Source: Kordia jejudonensis (GTDB lineage: Bacteria > Bacteroidota > Bacteroidia > Flavobacteriales > Flavobacteriaceae). From it: DNA of 64,000 nucleotides. This document shows, one piece after another, positions 29,284 through 38,391 of the stretch (position 1 is its first letter; each line of letters starts with the position of its first letter). The notes under the pieces are model-generated. The model did not search any database. It saw nothing but the letters and a program-made list of their open reading frames with translations, and was not told the origin of the DNA. The stretch lies in assembly GCF_001005315.1 (NCBI RefSeq), contig NZ_LBMG01000001.1, positions 1-64,000 on the forward strand. The letters are read 5' to 3'. Position numbers and translations under genes: made by a program.

Positions 29284-30423
29284 TTAACCTAATGCCTGCG
29301 CCAAATCTTCCAATAAGTCGTCAATATCTTCAATTCCGACACTGAGTCTAATTAGCGAATCGACCACACCAACTTTTTCGCGTTCCGCTTTTGGAATACT
29401 ACCATGCGTCATACTTGCTGGATGACCTGCCAACGATTCTACACCGCCTAAAGATTCTGCCAACGTAAATACTTTTAAGTTTTCTACAATTTTAATGGCT
29501 TCTTCATAGTTATTTCCCTTTGCTACAAATGAAATCATTCCTCCAAAATCGTCCATTTGTTGTTTCGTAATATCATGATTTGGATGGTCTTCAAAACCTG
29601 GCCAATACACTTTTTCTACTTTTGGATGCTTCGCCAAATATTCAGCCACAGCTTTTCCGTTTTCACAATGACGTTGCATACGTACATGCAAGGTTTTCAT
29701 TCCTCTTAACGCTAAAAAACTATCCATAGGTCCGCAAATAGCGCCACTTGCTTTTTGAATAAAGTAGAGTTTGTCTGCAATTTCTTTGTCTTTTACCACC
29801 AAAGCTCCTAAAACGATGTCACTATGTCCGCCAATGTATTTAGTGGCCGAATGCATTACAATGTCTGCACCCAAATCTAAAGGTCTTTGCAGGTACGGTG
29901 TTGCAAATGTATTATCCACTGCTAACATCAACAGATGCTTTTGAGCAATAATTGCAGTTGCTTCAATATCAATAATATTCATCATGGGATTCGTTGGCGT
30001 TTCTACCCAAATTAACTTTGTATTTTCATTGATATACGCTTCAATATTCGAGGCATTTTCCATTCCTATAAAATGAAATTTTACACCATAGTTTTCAAAT
30101 ATTTTGGTAAAAAGCCGATATGTTCCTCCGTATAAATCGTTGGTCGTAATTACCTCATCGCCAAATTTTAAAAGTTTTAAAACCGCATCAATTGCCGCCA
30201 AACCCGATCCGAATGCCAATCCGTAGTTTCCGTTTTCAATACTTGCCAAACCATTTTCTAAAGCCGTTCGTGTAGGATTTTGCGACCGTGAGTATTCAAA
30301 ACCTTTGTGTCCGCCTGGCGTACTTTGTGCGTAGGTTGATGTTTGGTAAATTGGTGGCATCACGGCTCCATAAGCTTCATCAGGCTTTTGTCCTCCGTGA
30401 ATAGTTTTGGTGTTGAATTTCAT
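29284..30423 (-). CDS. Cystathionine gamma-synthase / gamma-lyase family PLP enzyme
   Basis: A Cys/Met-metabolism PLP enzyme of fold type I. The N-terminal [27 protein letters not shown] and the PLP-lysine block [13 protein letters not shown] (about residues 196-208) are diagnostic. ETPTNPMM and [19 protein letters not shown] are also conserved. The length of 379 matches both the synthase (cystathionine from O-acyl-homoserine and Cys) and the lyase (cystathionine to Cys). Sequence alone does not separate these well. No other sulfur genes are adjacent, except the unusual PLP enzyme at 32836. Confidence 0.9.
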   Translation of the reverse strand: MKFNTKTIHGGQKPDEAYGAVMPPIYQTSTYAQSTPGGHKGFEYSRSQNPTRTALENGLASIENGNYGLAFGSGLAAIDAVLKLLKFGDEVITTNDLYGGTYRLFTKIFENYGVKFHFIGMENASNIEAYINENTKLIWVETPTNPMMNIIDIEATAIIAQKHLLMLAVDNTFATPYLQRPLDLGADIVMHSATKYIGGHSDIVLGALVVKDKEIADKLYFIQKASGAICGPMDSFLALRGMKTLHVRMQRHCENGKAVAEYLAKHPKVEKVYWPGFEDHPNHDITKQQMDDFGGMISFVAKGNNYEEAIKIVENLKVFTLAESLGGVESLAGHPASMTHGSIPKAEREKVGVVDSLIRLSVGIEDIDDLLEDLAQALG

Positions 30424-30448
30424 ATGTTTTTCTTATGCTAGTAGGATA

Positions 30449-30479
30449 CAAATTTTCGTTTCACTTGTTCATTTTCCAA
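30449..30479 (-). promoter_or_regulatory. Probable promoter of the cystathionine synthase gene
   Basis: The minus strand has TTG (30477-30479), 20 bases, then AAAATTTG (30449-30456), 7 of 8 to the consensus. It overlaps the divergent promoter of the M1 peptidase. Confidence 0.45.
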
Positions 30480-30496
30480 TTATAAATGTACCTTTA
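30465..30496 (+). promoter_or_regulatory. Probable promoter of the M1 peptidase gene
   Basis: TTG (30465-30467), 21 bases, then TACCTTTA (30489-30496), 7 of 8 to TAnnTTTG. The box ends 24 bases before the start codon. Confidence 0.4.
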
Positions 30497-30520
30497 TAAA
30501 TACTTAATTTTTTAGTGTAA

Positions 30521-32167
30521 ATGATGTATAAAAATAACAATTCTATTACACTTCTTGTGGGTTTACTACTTTTAGTTTGCACGCAAGTAGTTGCACAAAA
30601 TTTTACGAAGCAAGATACTTTGCGTGGTTCTATAACGCCCGAACGCGCTTGGTGGGATTTGACACATTATCATTTGGATATTGAAGTAAAACCAAGTGAA
30701 CAAACAATTTCAGGAAGCAATACAATTCAATATAAAGTACTTTCGTCGCACAACGAGACGCTTCAAATAGATCTGCAACCGCCTTTACAAATAACAAAAG
30801 TAGTTCAGAATGGTACCGAATTAGAAGTTACACATGATGGAAATGCACACTTTATCCATCTCGCGGAAGCGCAAAAAATAGGAGAATTATATAGTGTAAA
30901 AGTATTCTACGAAGGAAAACCCAAAGTAGCGAAACGTCCACCTTGGGATGGCGGTATTACGTGGAAAGAAGATGCTAACGGATTGCCGTTTATAGCTTCG
31001 TCCTGTCAAGGATTGGGCGCAAGTATTTGGTGGCCGTGTAAAGATCATATGTATGATGAAGTAGATAGTATGAAGATGAGCGTAACGGTTCCGAAAAATT
31101 TGATGAATGTGTCAAATGGTCGTTTGGTAAAGGTTGAAGAACGCAACGCAACCACGAAAACCTATCATTGGAATGTGCAAAACCCGATAAATAATTATGG
31201 CGTAAATATTAATATTGGCGATTATGTACATTTTGGCGAAGAATACAAAGGCGAAAACGGTATATTGGATATGGATTATTATGTGTTACGCGATAACTTA
31301 GCCAAAGCAAAAGTACAGTTTGCAGATGCCAAACGCACGATGGAAGCTTTTGAATATTGGTTTGGTCCGTATCCGTTTTATGAAGATAGTTACAAGTTGG
31401 TGGAAGCACCTTATTTGGGTATGGAACATCAAAGTTCGGTAACCTATGGTAATGGATATAAAAACGGGTACAGAGGTTCTGATTTGAGCAAAACAGGTTG
31501 GGGAATGAAGTTCGATTTTATTATTGTACACGAATCGGGTCATGAATGGTTTGCCAATAATATTACCAATATTGATATTGCTGATATGTGGATTCATGAG
31601 AGTTTTACGGCGTATTCTGAGAATTTGTTTTTGGATTATTTTTATGGCACAGCAGCAAGTGCGGAATATGTTATTGGAACCCGTAGAAGTATTCAAAATA
31701 ACACACCAATTATCGGAGTTTATAATGTAAATAAAGCAGGTTCGGGCGATATGTATTATAAAGGTGCAAATATGTTACATACTATTCGTCAGATTATTGA
31801 TAACGATAGAACATGGCGAACTATTTTGCGTGGACTGAACAAAGATTTTTACCATCAAACGGTCACGACGGCACAGATTGAGAATTATATTTCTGAGAAA
31901 TCAGGGATAGACTTGTCTTCTGTGTTTGATCAGTATTTGCGAGCGACAACGATTCCTATTTTATCGTATACTATTGAAAATAATGTATTAAAATACCGTT
32001 GGCGAAATTGTGTAGATCATTTTGACATGAAGGTAAACGTATTGATTAACGGACAAGCAACATGGTTAACACCAACGACTTCGTGGCAAACAAAAACGGT
32101 AAATTCTGAGATTAGTTCTGTTGAAATTGATGAAGATTTTTATGTGAAATCGGAACAGAATTTTTAG
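30521..32167 (+). CDS. M1 family metallopeptidase, short form, exported
   Basis: A zinc aminopeptidase. There is a signal peptide ending at QVVAQ (about residue 26), then an N-terminal beta domain (about 45-240), then the catalytic domain with HESGHEWFANN (HExxH, about 337-341) and the downstream WIHESF Glu (about 360). The substrate motif, usually GxMEN, reads GMEHQS (about 303), as in a Bacteroidetes subgroup. A conserved YYKGANML follows. At 548 residues it lacks the large C-terminal helical domain of ERAP/PepN proteins. It has no T9SS domain and no lipobox, so it should be periplasmic or carried by another route. Confidence 0.92.
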   Translation: MMYKNNNSITLLVGLLLLVCTQVVAQNFTKQDTLRGSITPERAWWDLTHYHLDIEVKPSEQTISGSNTIQYKVLSSHNETLQIDLQPPLQITKVVQNGTELEVTHDGNAHFIHLAEAQKIGELYSVKVFYEGKPKVAKRPPWDGGITWKEDANGLPFIASSCQGLGASIWWPCKDHMYDEVDSMKMSVTVPKNLMNVSNGRLVKVEERNATTKTYHWNVQNPINNYGVNINIGDYVHFGEEYKGENGILDMDYYVLRDNLAKAKVQFADAKRTMEAFEYWFGPYPFYEDSYKLVEAPYLGMEHQSSVTYGNGYKNGYRGSDLSKTGWGMKFDFIIVHESGHEWFANNITNIDIADMWIHESFTAYSENLFLDYFYGTAASAEYVIGTRRSIQNNTPIIGVYNVNKAGSGDMYYKGANMLHTIRQIIDNDRTWRTILRGLNKDFYHQTVTTAQIENYISEKSGIDLSSVFDQYLRATTIPILSYTIENNVLKYRWRNCVDHFDMKVNVLINGQATWLTPTTSWQTKTVNSEISSVEIDEDFYVKSEQNF

Positions 32168-32180
32168 CCTGTTGAATTTA

Positions 32181-32632
32181 CAGCTAGCGCGCGTTTGTAA
32201 CGCGTGCCAATACAAAAACTAAAAACATTTATAAATTTCTAGCGTAAATTACAAACTCGCATTAGCGATAAGAAGATAATTCGAAATAGTTTAGCTTGTT
32301 TGACGGCACTCGTTGCAAACTTGCGCTAGCGATGCGACGGTTTGGGCATTTGAAAATAGGTTTATACCTTCTCAAACTTACGCTAGCAATGTATATTACT
32401 TCGTCACAGCTAGCGCGCGTTTGTAACGCGTGCCAATGCATAAATTAAAAACATTTATAAATTTCTAGCGTAAACTACAAACTCGTGTTAGCGATAAGAA
32501 GATAATTCGAAATAGTTTAGCTTGTTTGACGGCACAAGTTGCAAACTTGCGCTAGCGATGCGACGGTTTGGGCATTTGAAAATAGGTTTATACCTTCTCA
32601 AAATTCCGCTAGCAATGTATATTACTTCGTCA
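32181..32632. repeat. Two tandem 226-bp REP-like units
   Basis: Unit 1 is 32181-32406 and unit 2 is 32407-32632, in direct tandem and differing at only a few positions. Each begins with GCTAGCGCGCGTTTGTAACG, ending at GTGCC (32183-32208), and has an inverted imperfect match, GGCACTCG ... GCGCTAGC, at 32305-32330 (second unit 32409-32434 and 32531-32556). Related motifs lie inside (CTAGCGTAA ... TTAGCGA at 32239-32268). There is no coding potential. It resembles repetitive extragenic palindromes, possibly spread by a RAYT-type transposase encoded elsewhere. That is inference, as no transposase is in the window. Confidence 0.9.
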
Positions 32633-32700
32633 CCCTGAACTTTATTCAGGGTCTCACATATATTTTCTTACTGTTATGTGAAACTGAATCAAGTTCAGTT
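32632..32700. repeat. Two small hairpins after the tandem array
   Basis: ACCCTGAA-CTTTA-TTCAGGGT (32632-32652) and AACTGAA-TCAAG-TTCAGTT (32682-32700). They share the sense of a CCTGAA/TTCAGG element and may also stop transcription coming from the M1 gene, though no long T run follows. Confidence 0.65.
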
Positions 32701-32736
32701 TGACGTTAACTCGTTAATTTATCATCACTTCCACTG

Positions 32737-32823
32737 CCAGCGCGCGTTTGTAACGCGTGCCAATGAATAATTTAAAAACATTTATAAATTCTAGCGTAAG
32801 TTATAAGCTTGCGCTAGCGATAG
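32737..32823. repeat. Third, partial copy of the REP-like unit
   Basis: CCAGCGCGCGTTTGTAACGC and the following stretch match the first 80 or so bases of the 226-bp unit, ending GCTTGCGCTAGCGATAG. The copy is truncated just before the stop codon of the PLP enzyme gene at 32836. Confidence 0.8.
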
Positions 32824-32835
32824 AATTTTAGTTTT

Positions 32836-34692
32836 TTAAATACTTTTTACAAAATCATTAAAAACGGCTTTGTGTTTTTCTAAATCCATATTTGCAGAAA
32901 GTGATACGCGGGCAATGTAATCTTTATCGCCTTCTTTTGTCGTTCCTTGTGTAGACGTTGCAGGAATTGTCCAATAGCAACCTTTTAGTTGCCCGTAACT
33001 TACACAATATTTGCTTTCTTCAGGAATTTCCGTAATCATTAACTTGATGAGTTTATGATTTAGTTTTCGCTTGTACGCTTCTTTTTCTTCTTCAGTATCG
33101 CCTTTCGTTGGAAGGTCTAATGAAAAAACCGATGGCGTAAATCCTTGACTTGCCAATGCTGAAGAAACAAAGTTAATTTTCGCTTCTGGCAATACTTCTT
33201 GAATGTAATTTACAAATTCGCGTGTGTTTACATATGCATCGTGAATACGCTGATTCATAGAAGGCAATTGCTGCGCTAAGATTTCATACTGTGCTATCGT
33301 AGCTTCGTTATCACAAAGTGTCAAATGGACTTCGATCTTTTCCACTAAAGAAGTTGCTTTTTCGTTTCCTATACAATAACCTGCGGTACACAATCCGCCA
33401 CTTGGAAATTTTGATCCGCTTGCATACGAAATGGCACGAATTCCCGCAAATGTTTTGCCTTCTCCCAAGAAATGTACATTAGGACAAAAGGTTTGATCTA
33501 AGATAAATACAGGAGCAATTGCTGTTTCGCCCGTTGCTGTTTTTCGTTCTTGTTCCAACGCTTCTTTTAGTTTTTCTAATTCTGGAACTTCTACGCGTGG
33601 ATTTGTTGGAATTTCCGCAATGATGTATGGAATAGCATCTTCTTGTGCTACGTTTTGTAACACATTGTGTACACTTTTTACCATATCATTATCGCCATCA
33701 ACCGGTAAATCGACAATGGCTACATTTTCAATACAAGCAGCAACACGTCGTGCCTGATCGTTTGTACCACCGTAACAATTTGGAGGAACAATAAATTTGA
33801 TATCTTTTCCTGGATGATTTTCAAGCGCGTCATGCACCAATCCCATCATAATGGCATATTGAATAGATAATCCACTAGAACCTACTAAAGCTTTCGTTTG
33901 CACACCATTAATTGTTTTGATTAAATCGACAACTTGTGCTTTGTCGGCTTCCACATTGTTTTTTTCAATTATAAAAGAAGCTGTTGTTGCCAGCGATTTT
34001 AAAGCTGTCAAACAGTTTATAGGTGTCATTGCAACCGTTTCTCTTCGTCGTACATGTTGAATAGCAGAAATATAACTTTCATTGTGTGTGCCATTGACAA
34101 GTAATACACTTCCCAGGTTTCCGTGTGTATTGATTAAAAAGTCAATGTTTGAATGTAGCGGATAGTTAGCAATACTTTCTCGTGCTGAAACCAAAATTGT
34201 GCTTCCATCAAATTCAGGGATTGCCGTGATATTTTCTATTTTTTTTAGTTCAAATGTATATCCGTATACTTTTTTGATGGTTTCCGCATCAAAAGAAGCT
34301 GGCAATGTATCTGTATATACGATTTGTGTTTGTTTGCCATCTAACAGATTTTTTCGTAAAACTGCTAAAATCGGTGTCACTTTGGAAGCAAAACTAATTA
34401 CATTTTCAGGTTTTAAGTTGTGCATTTTTGCAATTCCCCATTCTAACACGCACGATAAAGGATGTCCCAATCGGATATAGTCGTATGCAGTTGGCAATTC
34501 GCTCAAAGCGGAAGCATCTGAATTGTTGGCTTTATATAAGTTTTCAAAAGCTTCTAAAAATTCAGTTTTTGCTAGTTTTTCTGTGTAAATATCTAAACGA
34601 TGCGTCGTTAGACCTATCCAATTATTTGGTATGTTTTCTAGTACAGCTTTTATATAATTGAGCACGTTAGCTTCTTGCATAAGTTCCTTCAT
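32836..34692 (-). CDS. Large PLP-dependent enzyme related to Cys/Met metabolism enzymes
   Basis: A 618-residue protein. Its C-terminal two thirds resemble fold type I Cys/Met PLP enzymes: GSSGLSIQYAIMMGL, PPNCYGGTNDQARR, ILDQTFCPN, and SYASGSKFPSGGLCTAGY, in which the Lys of GSKFPSGG (about residue 430) is the likely PLP lysine. The first 200 residues are an extra domain I do not recognise. It is about 200 residues longer than cystathionine synthases. The true start may be the Met at residue 5. No neighbour gives the substrate. A role in sulfur amino acid chemistry is an inference from the fold only. Confidence 0.7.
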   Translation of the reverse strand: MKELMQEANVLNYIKAVLENIPNNWIGLTTHRLDIYTEKLAKTEFLEAFENLYKANNSDASALSELPTAYDYIRLGHPLSCVLEWGIAKMHNLKPENVISFASKVTPILAVLRKNLLDGKQTQIVYTDTLPASFDAETIKKVYGYTFELKKIENITAIPEFDGSTILVSARESIANYPLHSNIDFLINTHGNLGSVLLVNGTHNESYISAIQHVRRRETVAMTPINCLTALKSLATTASFIIEKNNVEADKAQVVDLIKTINGVQTKALVGSSGLSIQYAIMMGLVHDALENHPGKDIKFIVPPNCYGGTNDQARRVAACIENVAIVDLPVDGDNDMVKSVHNVLQNVAQEDAIPYIIAEIPTNPRVEVPELEKLKEALEQERKTATGETAIAPVFILDQTFCPNVHFLGEGKTFAGIRAISYASGSKFPSGGLCTAGYCIGNEKATSLVEKIEVHLTLCDNEATIAQYEILAQQLPSMNQRIHDAYVNTREFVNYIQEVLPEAKINFVSSALASQGFTPSVFSLDLPTKGDTEEEKEAYKRKLNHKLIKLMITEIPEESKYCVSYGQLKGCYWTIPATSTQGTTKEGDKDYIARVSLSANMDLEKHKAVFNDFVKSI

Positions 34693-34792
34693 TTAATAAG
34701 TTGGCAAGTTACATTAATTCACTATTTTTTGAAAGTATTGCCGAGCGTTTTGTCGTTTTGTGTGATTGGTTCTTACATTGTAACTATTGTTC

Positions 34793-34832
34793 ATAAAAAA
34801 AGTGACATTAGTTAAATTCTCTAAGTCACCTT
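34793..34832 (-). terminator. Probable terminator after the HAD gene
   Basis: On the minus strand, GGTGACTTAG pairs with CTAATGTCAC (stem with one bulge), followed by seven T residues. It lies just past the end of the antiporter/ParB-like/HAD transcript. Confidence 0.7.
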
Positions 34833-34859
34833 TTTAGTATTTTGAAACAGAATATGTAG

Positions 34860-35330
34860 TTAATTCGTAGTTAATTCTAGTTTTTGGATCTTATCTAGTG
34901 CTTCATCTGCTAAATAGTCTGTTAAGCCAACAGAACCACTAGTTTGTATTAACTTTTCTTTTAGATTTTTGGGCAATGCGTTTAACGATTTATCATCATC
35001 AATTATTATAAATTTATCTTTTGATCGAGAAGCATTAAACCAGCGTATCAATTCGTCTTTTCTGTTTAAATGATTTGTGTTTTTTGGAAGTCTACCTATC
35101 TCCTGAATAGAAATATCTCTTCGATTAAAAATAGTACACCATTCATTTAAAGAATATGTATGCTTATGCGAAGTCGTTAGAACAATAGTAGCACTTGTAT
35201 TAGAAATAATTTTATTGAGAGATTTTATAGCCATAGTACTAAACGCTGGAAAACCATCTTCTAATATTTCAGGTTTTCTCCAAGAGTTCGCAGGAACCAT
35301 TACGCCATCTATGTCTAAATACAGTAACAT
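34860..35330 (-). CDS. HAD-superfamily phosphatase-like protein (Swiss Army Knife HAD type)
   Basis: A 156-residue single-domain protein. Motif I is LYLDIDGVMVP (Asp at about 6 and 8), motif II is LTTSHKH (about 51-57), and motif IV is IIIDDDKSLN (about 113-122), so the catalytic set looks intact. The overall form (LDIDGV near the N-terminus, about 150 residues, C-terminal QTSGSVGLT) fits the HAD domain family linked to RNA-repair 'Swiss Army Knife' proteins. That assignment is from memory and only moderately sure. It follows the ParB-like gene by 17 bases and was probably acquired with it. The substrate is unknown. Confidence 0.7.
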   Translation of the reverse strand: MLLYLDIDGVMVPANSWRKPEILEDGFPAFSTMAIKSLNKIISNTSATIVLTTSHKHTYSLNEWCTIFNRRDISIQEIGRLPKNTNHLNRKDELIRWFNASRSKDKFIIIDDDKSLNALPKNLKEKLIQTSGSVGLTDYLADEALDKIQKLELTTN

Positions 35331-35347
35331 ATTGTAAATTTACTTAA

Positions 35348-35737
35348 TTATTTTATAATTTCCGTTATTTCCTCAATGGACATGTTATTAAAGTCAGCAT
35401 CTAACTCATTCAACTGCTTAATTTTATCTTCCGTATCCCATTCTTCTTCGACAAACTCTACATCTTGCCAATTGAAAGCAACTGTTGCACTTGTTTTTGA
35501 AGATTTAGCACGATCTATATCTATATTTACTAGAAGTGAACATATATATCTATGATGTCCATCAATAACTAATGCGCCACATACCTTTATATCATCAAAT
35601 TTAATTCCATATTTCATTTTTTGATAAATTCTATTGATAATTGGAAGACAAACCTTCTTTTGCGTTGCTAGTAAAACAGTATCTTTTTTTTCAATTATAG
35701 CCAATATGGATTCTTTCGTTAAATTTTTCATCATCAA
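35348..35737 (-). CDS. Small ParB/sulfiredoxin-like protein
   Basis: A 129-residue protein. Its only recognisable motif is ALVIDGHHRYICSLLVN (about residues 55-71), which fits the ParB-N/sulfiredoxin-like DGxHR box used for nucleotide binding or hydrolysis. The C-terminal third is acidic (VEFVEEEWDTEDKIKQLNELDADF). There is no helix-turn-helix, so it is not a chromosomal ParB. It sits 30 bases after the antiporter stop and 17 before the HAD gene, so the three genes are probably co-transcribed. The start could be the third Met. Function unknown; a nucleotide-handling partner of the HAD protein is an inference. Confidence 0.65.
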   Translation of the reverse strand: MMMKNLTKESILAIIEKKDTVLLATQKKVCLPIINRIYQKMKYGIKFDDIKVCGALVIDGHHRYICSLLVNIDIDRAKSSKTSATVAFNWQDVEFVEEEWDTEDKIKQLNELDADFNNMSIEEITEIIK

Positions 35738-35767
35738 TTTTTTAATTTACATATTGAATGTTTATTA

Positions 35768-37009
35768 TCAATCTCCCTTTACCTTCTTCACCAACGTTCC
35801 AACCGTTAATCCTTGTACGAGAATTGAAAACACAACTACAACATAGGTAATTACTAGAAATAAATCACGATGCATTTCAGCAGTGAGTCCTAACGCTAAT
35901 GCGATGGAAATTCCGCCACGCAATCCGCCCCACGTCATGATAAGATTGGTTTTCGGGACAAAATCGAGTCGTTTTTCAAAGAATTTGATTGGAAATAGCA
36001 ACGATACGTATCTGCATGCCAATACAATCGGAATGGCAATTAATCCTGCAATAATATAGGTTGCTTCAAATGCAATGACTAGCATTTCCATTCCTATTAA
36101 TACAAATAAAACAGTGTTGAGTAAGATGTCGATGAGTTCCCAAAATTTGTCTACGTAGGTTTCTGTGACTTCTGACATTGCCGATCCGCGTACTGTGTCG
36201 TTTCCAACAATTAATCCAGCAGTAACCATGGCTAAAGGTGCTGAAACATGCAGTTTGTGTGCAATTGCCGTTCCTGCCATTACGGTTGCCAAGGTAATGA
36301 TCACTTCTATATCGTAATCATCAATTGATTTTAATAATCGGTAGGTTATCCAACCTAAAAAACCTCCTAAAGCAATGCCGCCAAGTACTTCTAAACCGAA
36401 TAGTTTTGCAACATCTGCCACACTTACATTTCCCGATCCTGATGAAGCAATTTGAAATATGGTTAAGAAAATAACCACGCCGACACCATCATTAAATAGC
36501 GATTCGCCTACAATTTTTACTTCTAGTTTTTTGGGAACGCCTGCTTTTTTCAAGATTCCTAATACTGCAATTGGATCTGTCGGGGAAATCAACGCTCCAA
36601 AAAGCAAACAATAGATAAAGTTTACTTCTAATCCTGTGAGTAGTAATACATAATACATGACTATTCCGACCAAAAATGTAGATGCCAACACACCTAATGT
36701 TGCAAAGATTAATACCGGCCAACGTTGTACTTTCAATTGTTCAAAATTGGTGTGCAATGCGCCTGCAAAGAGCAGAAAACTCAGCATTACGTCTAGTAAA
36801 ACACTTTTAAAATCTATTTGTGTAATGATGTATTTTTCAGCATTTAACAGCGTATCATCAATATAACTCAATCCAAATACCGCAAGTGTAAATACAATGG
36901 TAATTAGCATTAAACCAATTGTATTGGGAAGTTTTAGAAAGCGTACATTAATGTAGCCAAAACCTGCCGCTAGTGAAACAAGTATTGTGGTAATTAGAAA
37001 ATAGTCCAT
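35768..37009 (-). CDS. Na+/H+ antiporter (CPA1 family)
   Basis: A cation:proton antiporter of the inner membrane with about 12 hydrophobic segments over 413 residues. The conserved core includes [20 protein letters not shown] (about residues 141-160) and the ion-binding [15 protein letters not shown] (about 168-182, with the essential Asp), followed by [17 protein letters not shown]. It lacks the long cytoplasmic tail of NhaP/NHE relatives. It is relevant to salt and pH balance in a marine organism. It is transcribed ahead of the ParB-like and HAD genes, which are otherwise unrelated to ion transport. Confidence 0.92.
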   Translation of the reverse strand: MDYFLITTILVSLAAGFGYINVRFLKLPNTIGLMLITIVFTLAVFGLSYIDDTLLNAEKYIITQIDFKSVLLDVMLSFLLFAGALHTNFEQLKVQRWPVLIFATLGVLASTFLVGIVMYYVLLLTGLEVNFIYCLLFGALISPTDPIAVLGILKKAGVPKKLEVKIVGESLFNDGVGVVIFLTIFQIASSGSGNVSVADVAKLFGLEVLGGIALGGFLGWITYRLLKSIDDYDIEVIITLATVMAGTAIAHKLHVSAPLAMVTAGLIVGNDTVRGSAMSEVTETYVDKFWELIDILLNTVLFVLIGMEMLVIAFEATYIIAGLIAIPIVLACRYVSLLFPIKFFEKRLDFVPKTNLIMTWGGLRGGISIALALGLTAEMHRDLFLVITYVVVVFSILVQGLTVGTLVKKVKGD

Positions 37010-37141
37010 AGTGAGATGTTTGCTAGAAAGGGCGAATGTAATTGTTTTATTTTTCTTAAAAGTAGTATTTTTTAGTCGAAATGAATTTTCTTTGTAGCAA
37101 TTTTACAACACATTCATTTTATCTTTTTAAATTTTAAATCT

Positions 37142-37492
37142 GTGAAGAAAATATATCATTTACAAACGTGTAATACGTGTCAGCGCATTTTAAAGGAAAT
37201 TCAACCTACTTCAGATGTTATTCTTCAAGGAATTAAGGAAGAAGCCATTACTGAAAAACAATTGGAAGAAATGCACGCACTTGCGGGAAGTTATGAAGCA
37301 TTGTTTAGCAAACGTGCGCGTTTGTACAAGGAAAAAGATTTAAAGAATCAGAACTTAACGGAAGAAGATTATAAAAAGTATATTTTAGAACATTATACGT
37401 TTTTGAAGCGTCCTGTGATGATTGTTGATGATAAAATTTTCATTGGAAACTCCGCTAAAACAGTTGCAGCCGCCAAAGAAGCCATTTCGTAA
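37142..37492 (+). CDS. ArsC/Spx-family reductase-like protein
   Basis: A thioredoxin-fold protein of 116 residues starting with GTG. LQTCNTCQRIL (about residues 6-16) gives the CxxC site. PVMIVDDKIFIG (about 91-102) matches the ArsC/Spx/YffB fold; the Arg of KRPVM is also conserved. It is probably a glutathione- or thiol-dependent arsenate reductase homologue or a YffB-like protein, and no arsenic genes are nearby. The stop overlaps the start of the EamA gene by one base (TAATG), so the two are co-transcribed. Confidence 0.82.
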   Translation: MKKIYHLQTCNTCQRILKEIQPTSDVILQGIKEEAITEKQLEEMHALAGSYEALFSKRARLYKEKDLKNQNLTEEDYKKYILEHYTFLKRPVMIVDDKIFIGNSAKTVAAAKEAIS

Positions 37493-38391
37493 TGATGCCT
37501 AAAAAAAGTTTTGCGTTTGTTGCTGCCTTTATGGTGCAAGTCTTTTATGGCGTTACCTTTACGTTTGCATCCGATGTTTTGAAAGGTGGTTATATAAAAC
37601 CTTTCGGATTCATCTTATTACGCGTTGTTGGAGCTGCCATTTTATTTTGGGTATTTAGCATTTTTGCTCCTAAAGAAAAAATAGATCGAAAAGATTATCT
37701 CACGTTCTTTTTTGCAGCTATTTTCGGAATTGCGCTCAACATGCTTACCTTTTTTAAAGGACTCAAATATACAACACCAATTCACGCTTCGGTAATTATG
37801 GTAGTTGTGCCAATTTTGGTTTTGATTATGTCTGCCATTTTTCTCAAAGAAAAAATTATTCCTAAAAAAGTAGTTGGAATTATCTTAGGACTTTCGGGCG
37901 CTGTTGTGCTGAGCGTGTATGGAAAATCTGCTGGAGGTTCAGACAATATTTTGCTTGGAAATTTTCTCGTATTCATCAATGCCGTTTCGTATAGTATTTA
38001 CATCATTATCATTAAAAAATTAAGTGTAAAATATCATCCGTTTACCTTTATCAAGTGGTTATTTTTGTTTGGAAGTTTCTTGGTATTGCCGTTTGGATTT
38101 TCAGAATTAGAAGCTGTCGATTGGACTCTATTTTCACCGTATATTATTTTTGAAGTAGTATTTGTAATTATAGGGGCTACTTTTGCGACCTACTTACTAA
38201 ATCCGTTAGCATTGCGACAGTTAAAAGCGTCTACAGTGAGTACATTTTTGTACATTCAACCTGTAATTGCAGGAATTTTTGCTGTAATTATGGGGAGCGA
38301 TTCCCTAAATTTCATTAAAATTGTAGCGGCTTCGTTGATTTTTGCAGGAGTCTATCTCGTTTCAATGAACAAAGCCAAAGTGACTACATGA
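37492..38391 (+). CDS. EamA-family (DMT) transporter
   Basis: An inner membrane permease with ten hydrophobic segments, in two EamA halves (about residues 5-140 and 150-290). The second half has the usual LNPLALRQLKASTVSTFLYIQPVIA stretch near the end. The substrate is unknown; family members move amino acids or metabolites. The start is ATGATG, so either of two Met is possible. It overlaps the upstream arsC-like gene and the downstream GNAT gene (ATGA), forming a tight three-gene operon. Confidence 0.9.
   Translation: MMPKKSFAFVAAFMVQVFYGVTFTFASDVLKGGYIKPFGFILLRVVGAAILFWVFSIFAPKEKIDRKDYLTFFFAAIFGIALNMLTFFKGLKYTTPIHASVIMVVVPILVLIMSAIFLKEKIIPKKVVGIILGLSGAVVLSVYGKSAGGSDNILLGNFLVFINAVSYSIYIIIIKKLSVKYHPFTFIKWLFLFGSFLVLPFGFSELEAVDWTLFSPYIIFEVVFVIIGATFATYLLNPLALRQLKASTVSTFLYIQPVIAGIFAVIMGSDSLNFIKIVAASLIFAGVYLVSMNKAKVTT

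Noticed and set aside
32181-32632. Possible CRISPR array
   Set aside because: Only two 226-bp units in direct tandem without short repeats and unique spacers. The ends are palindromic, as in REP elements.
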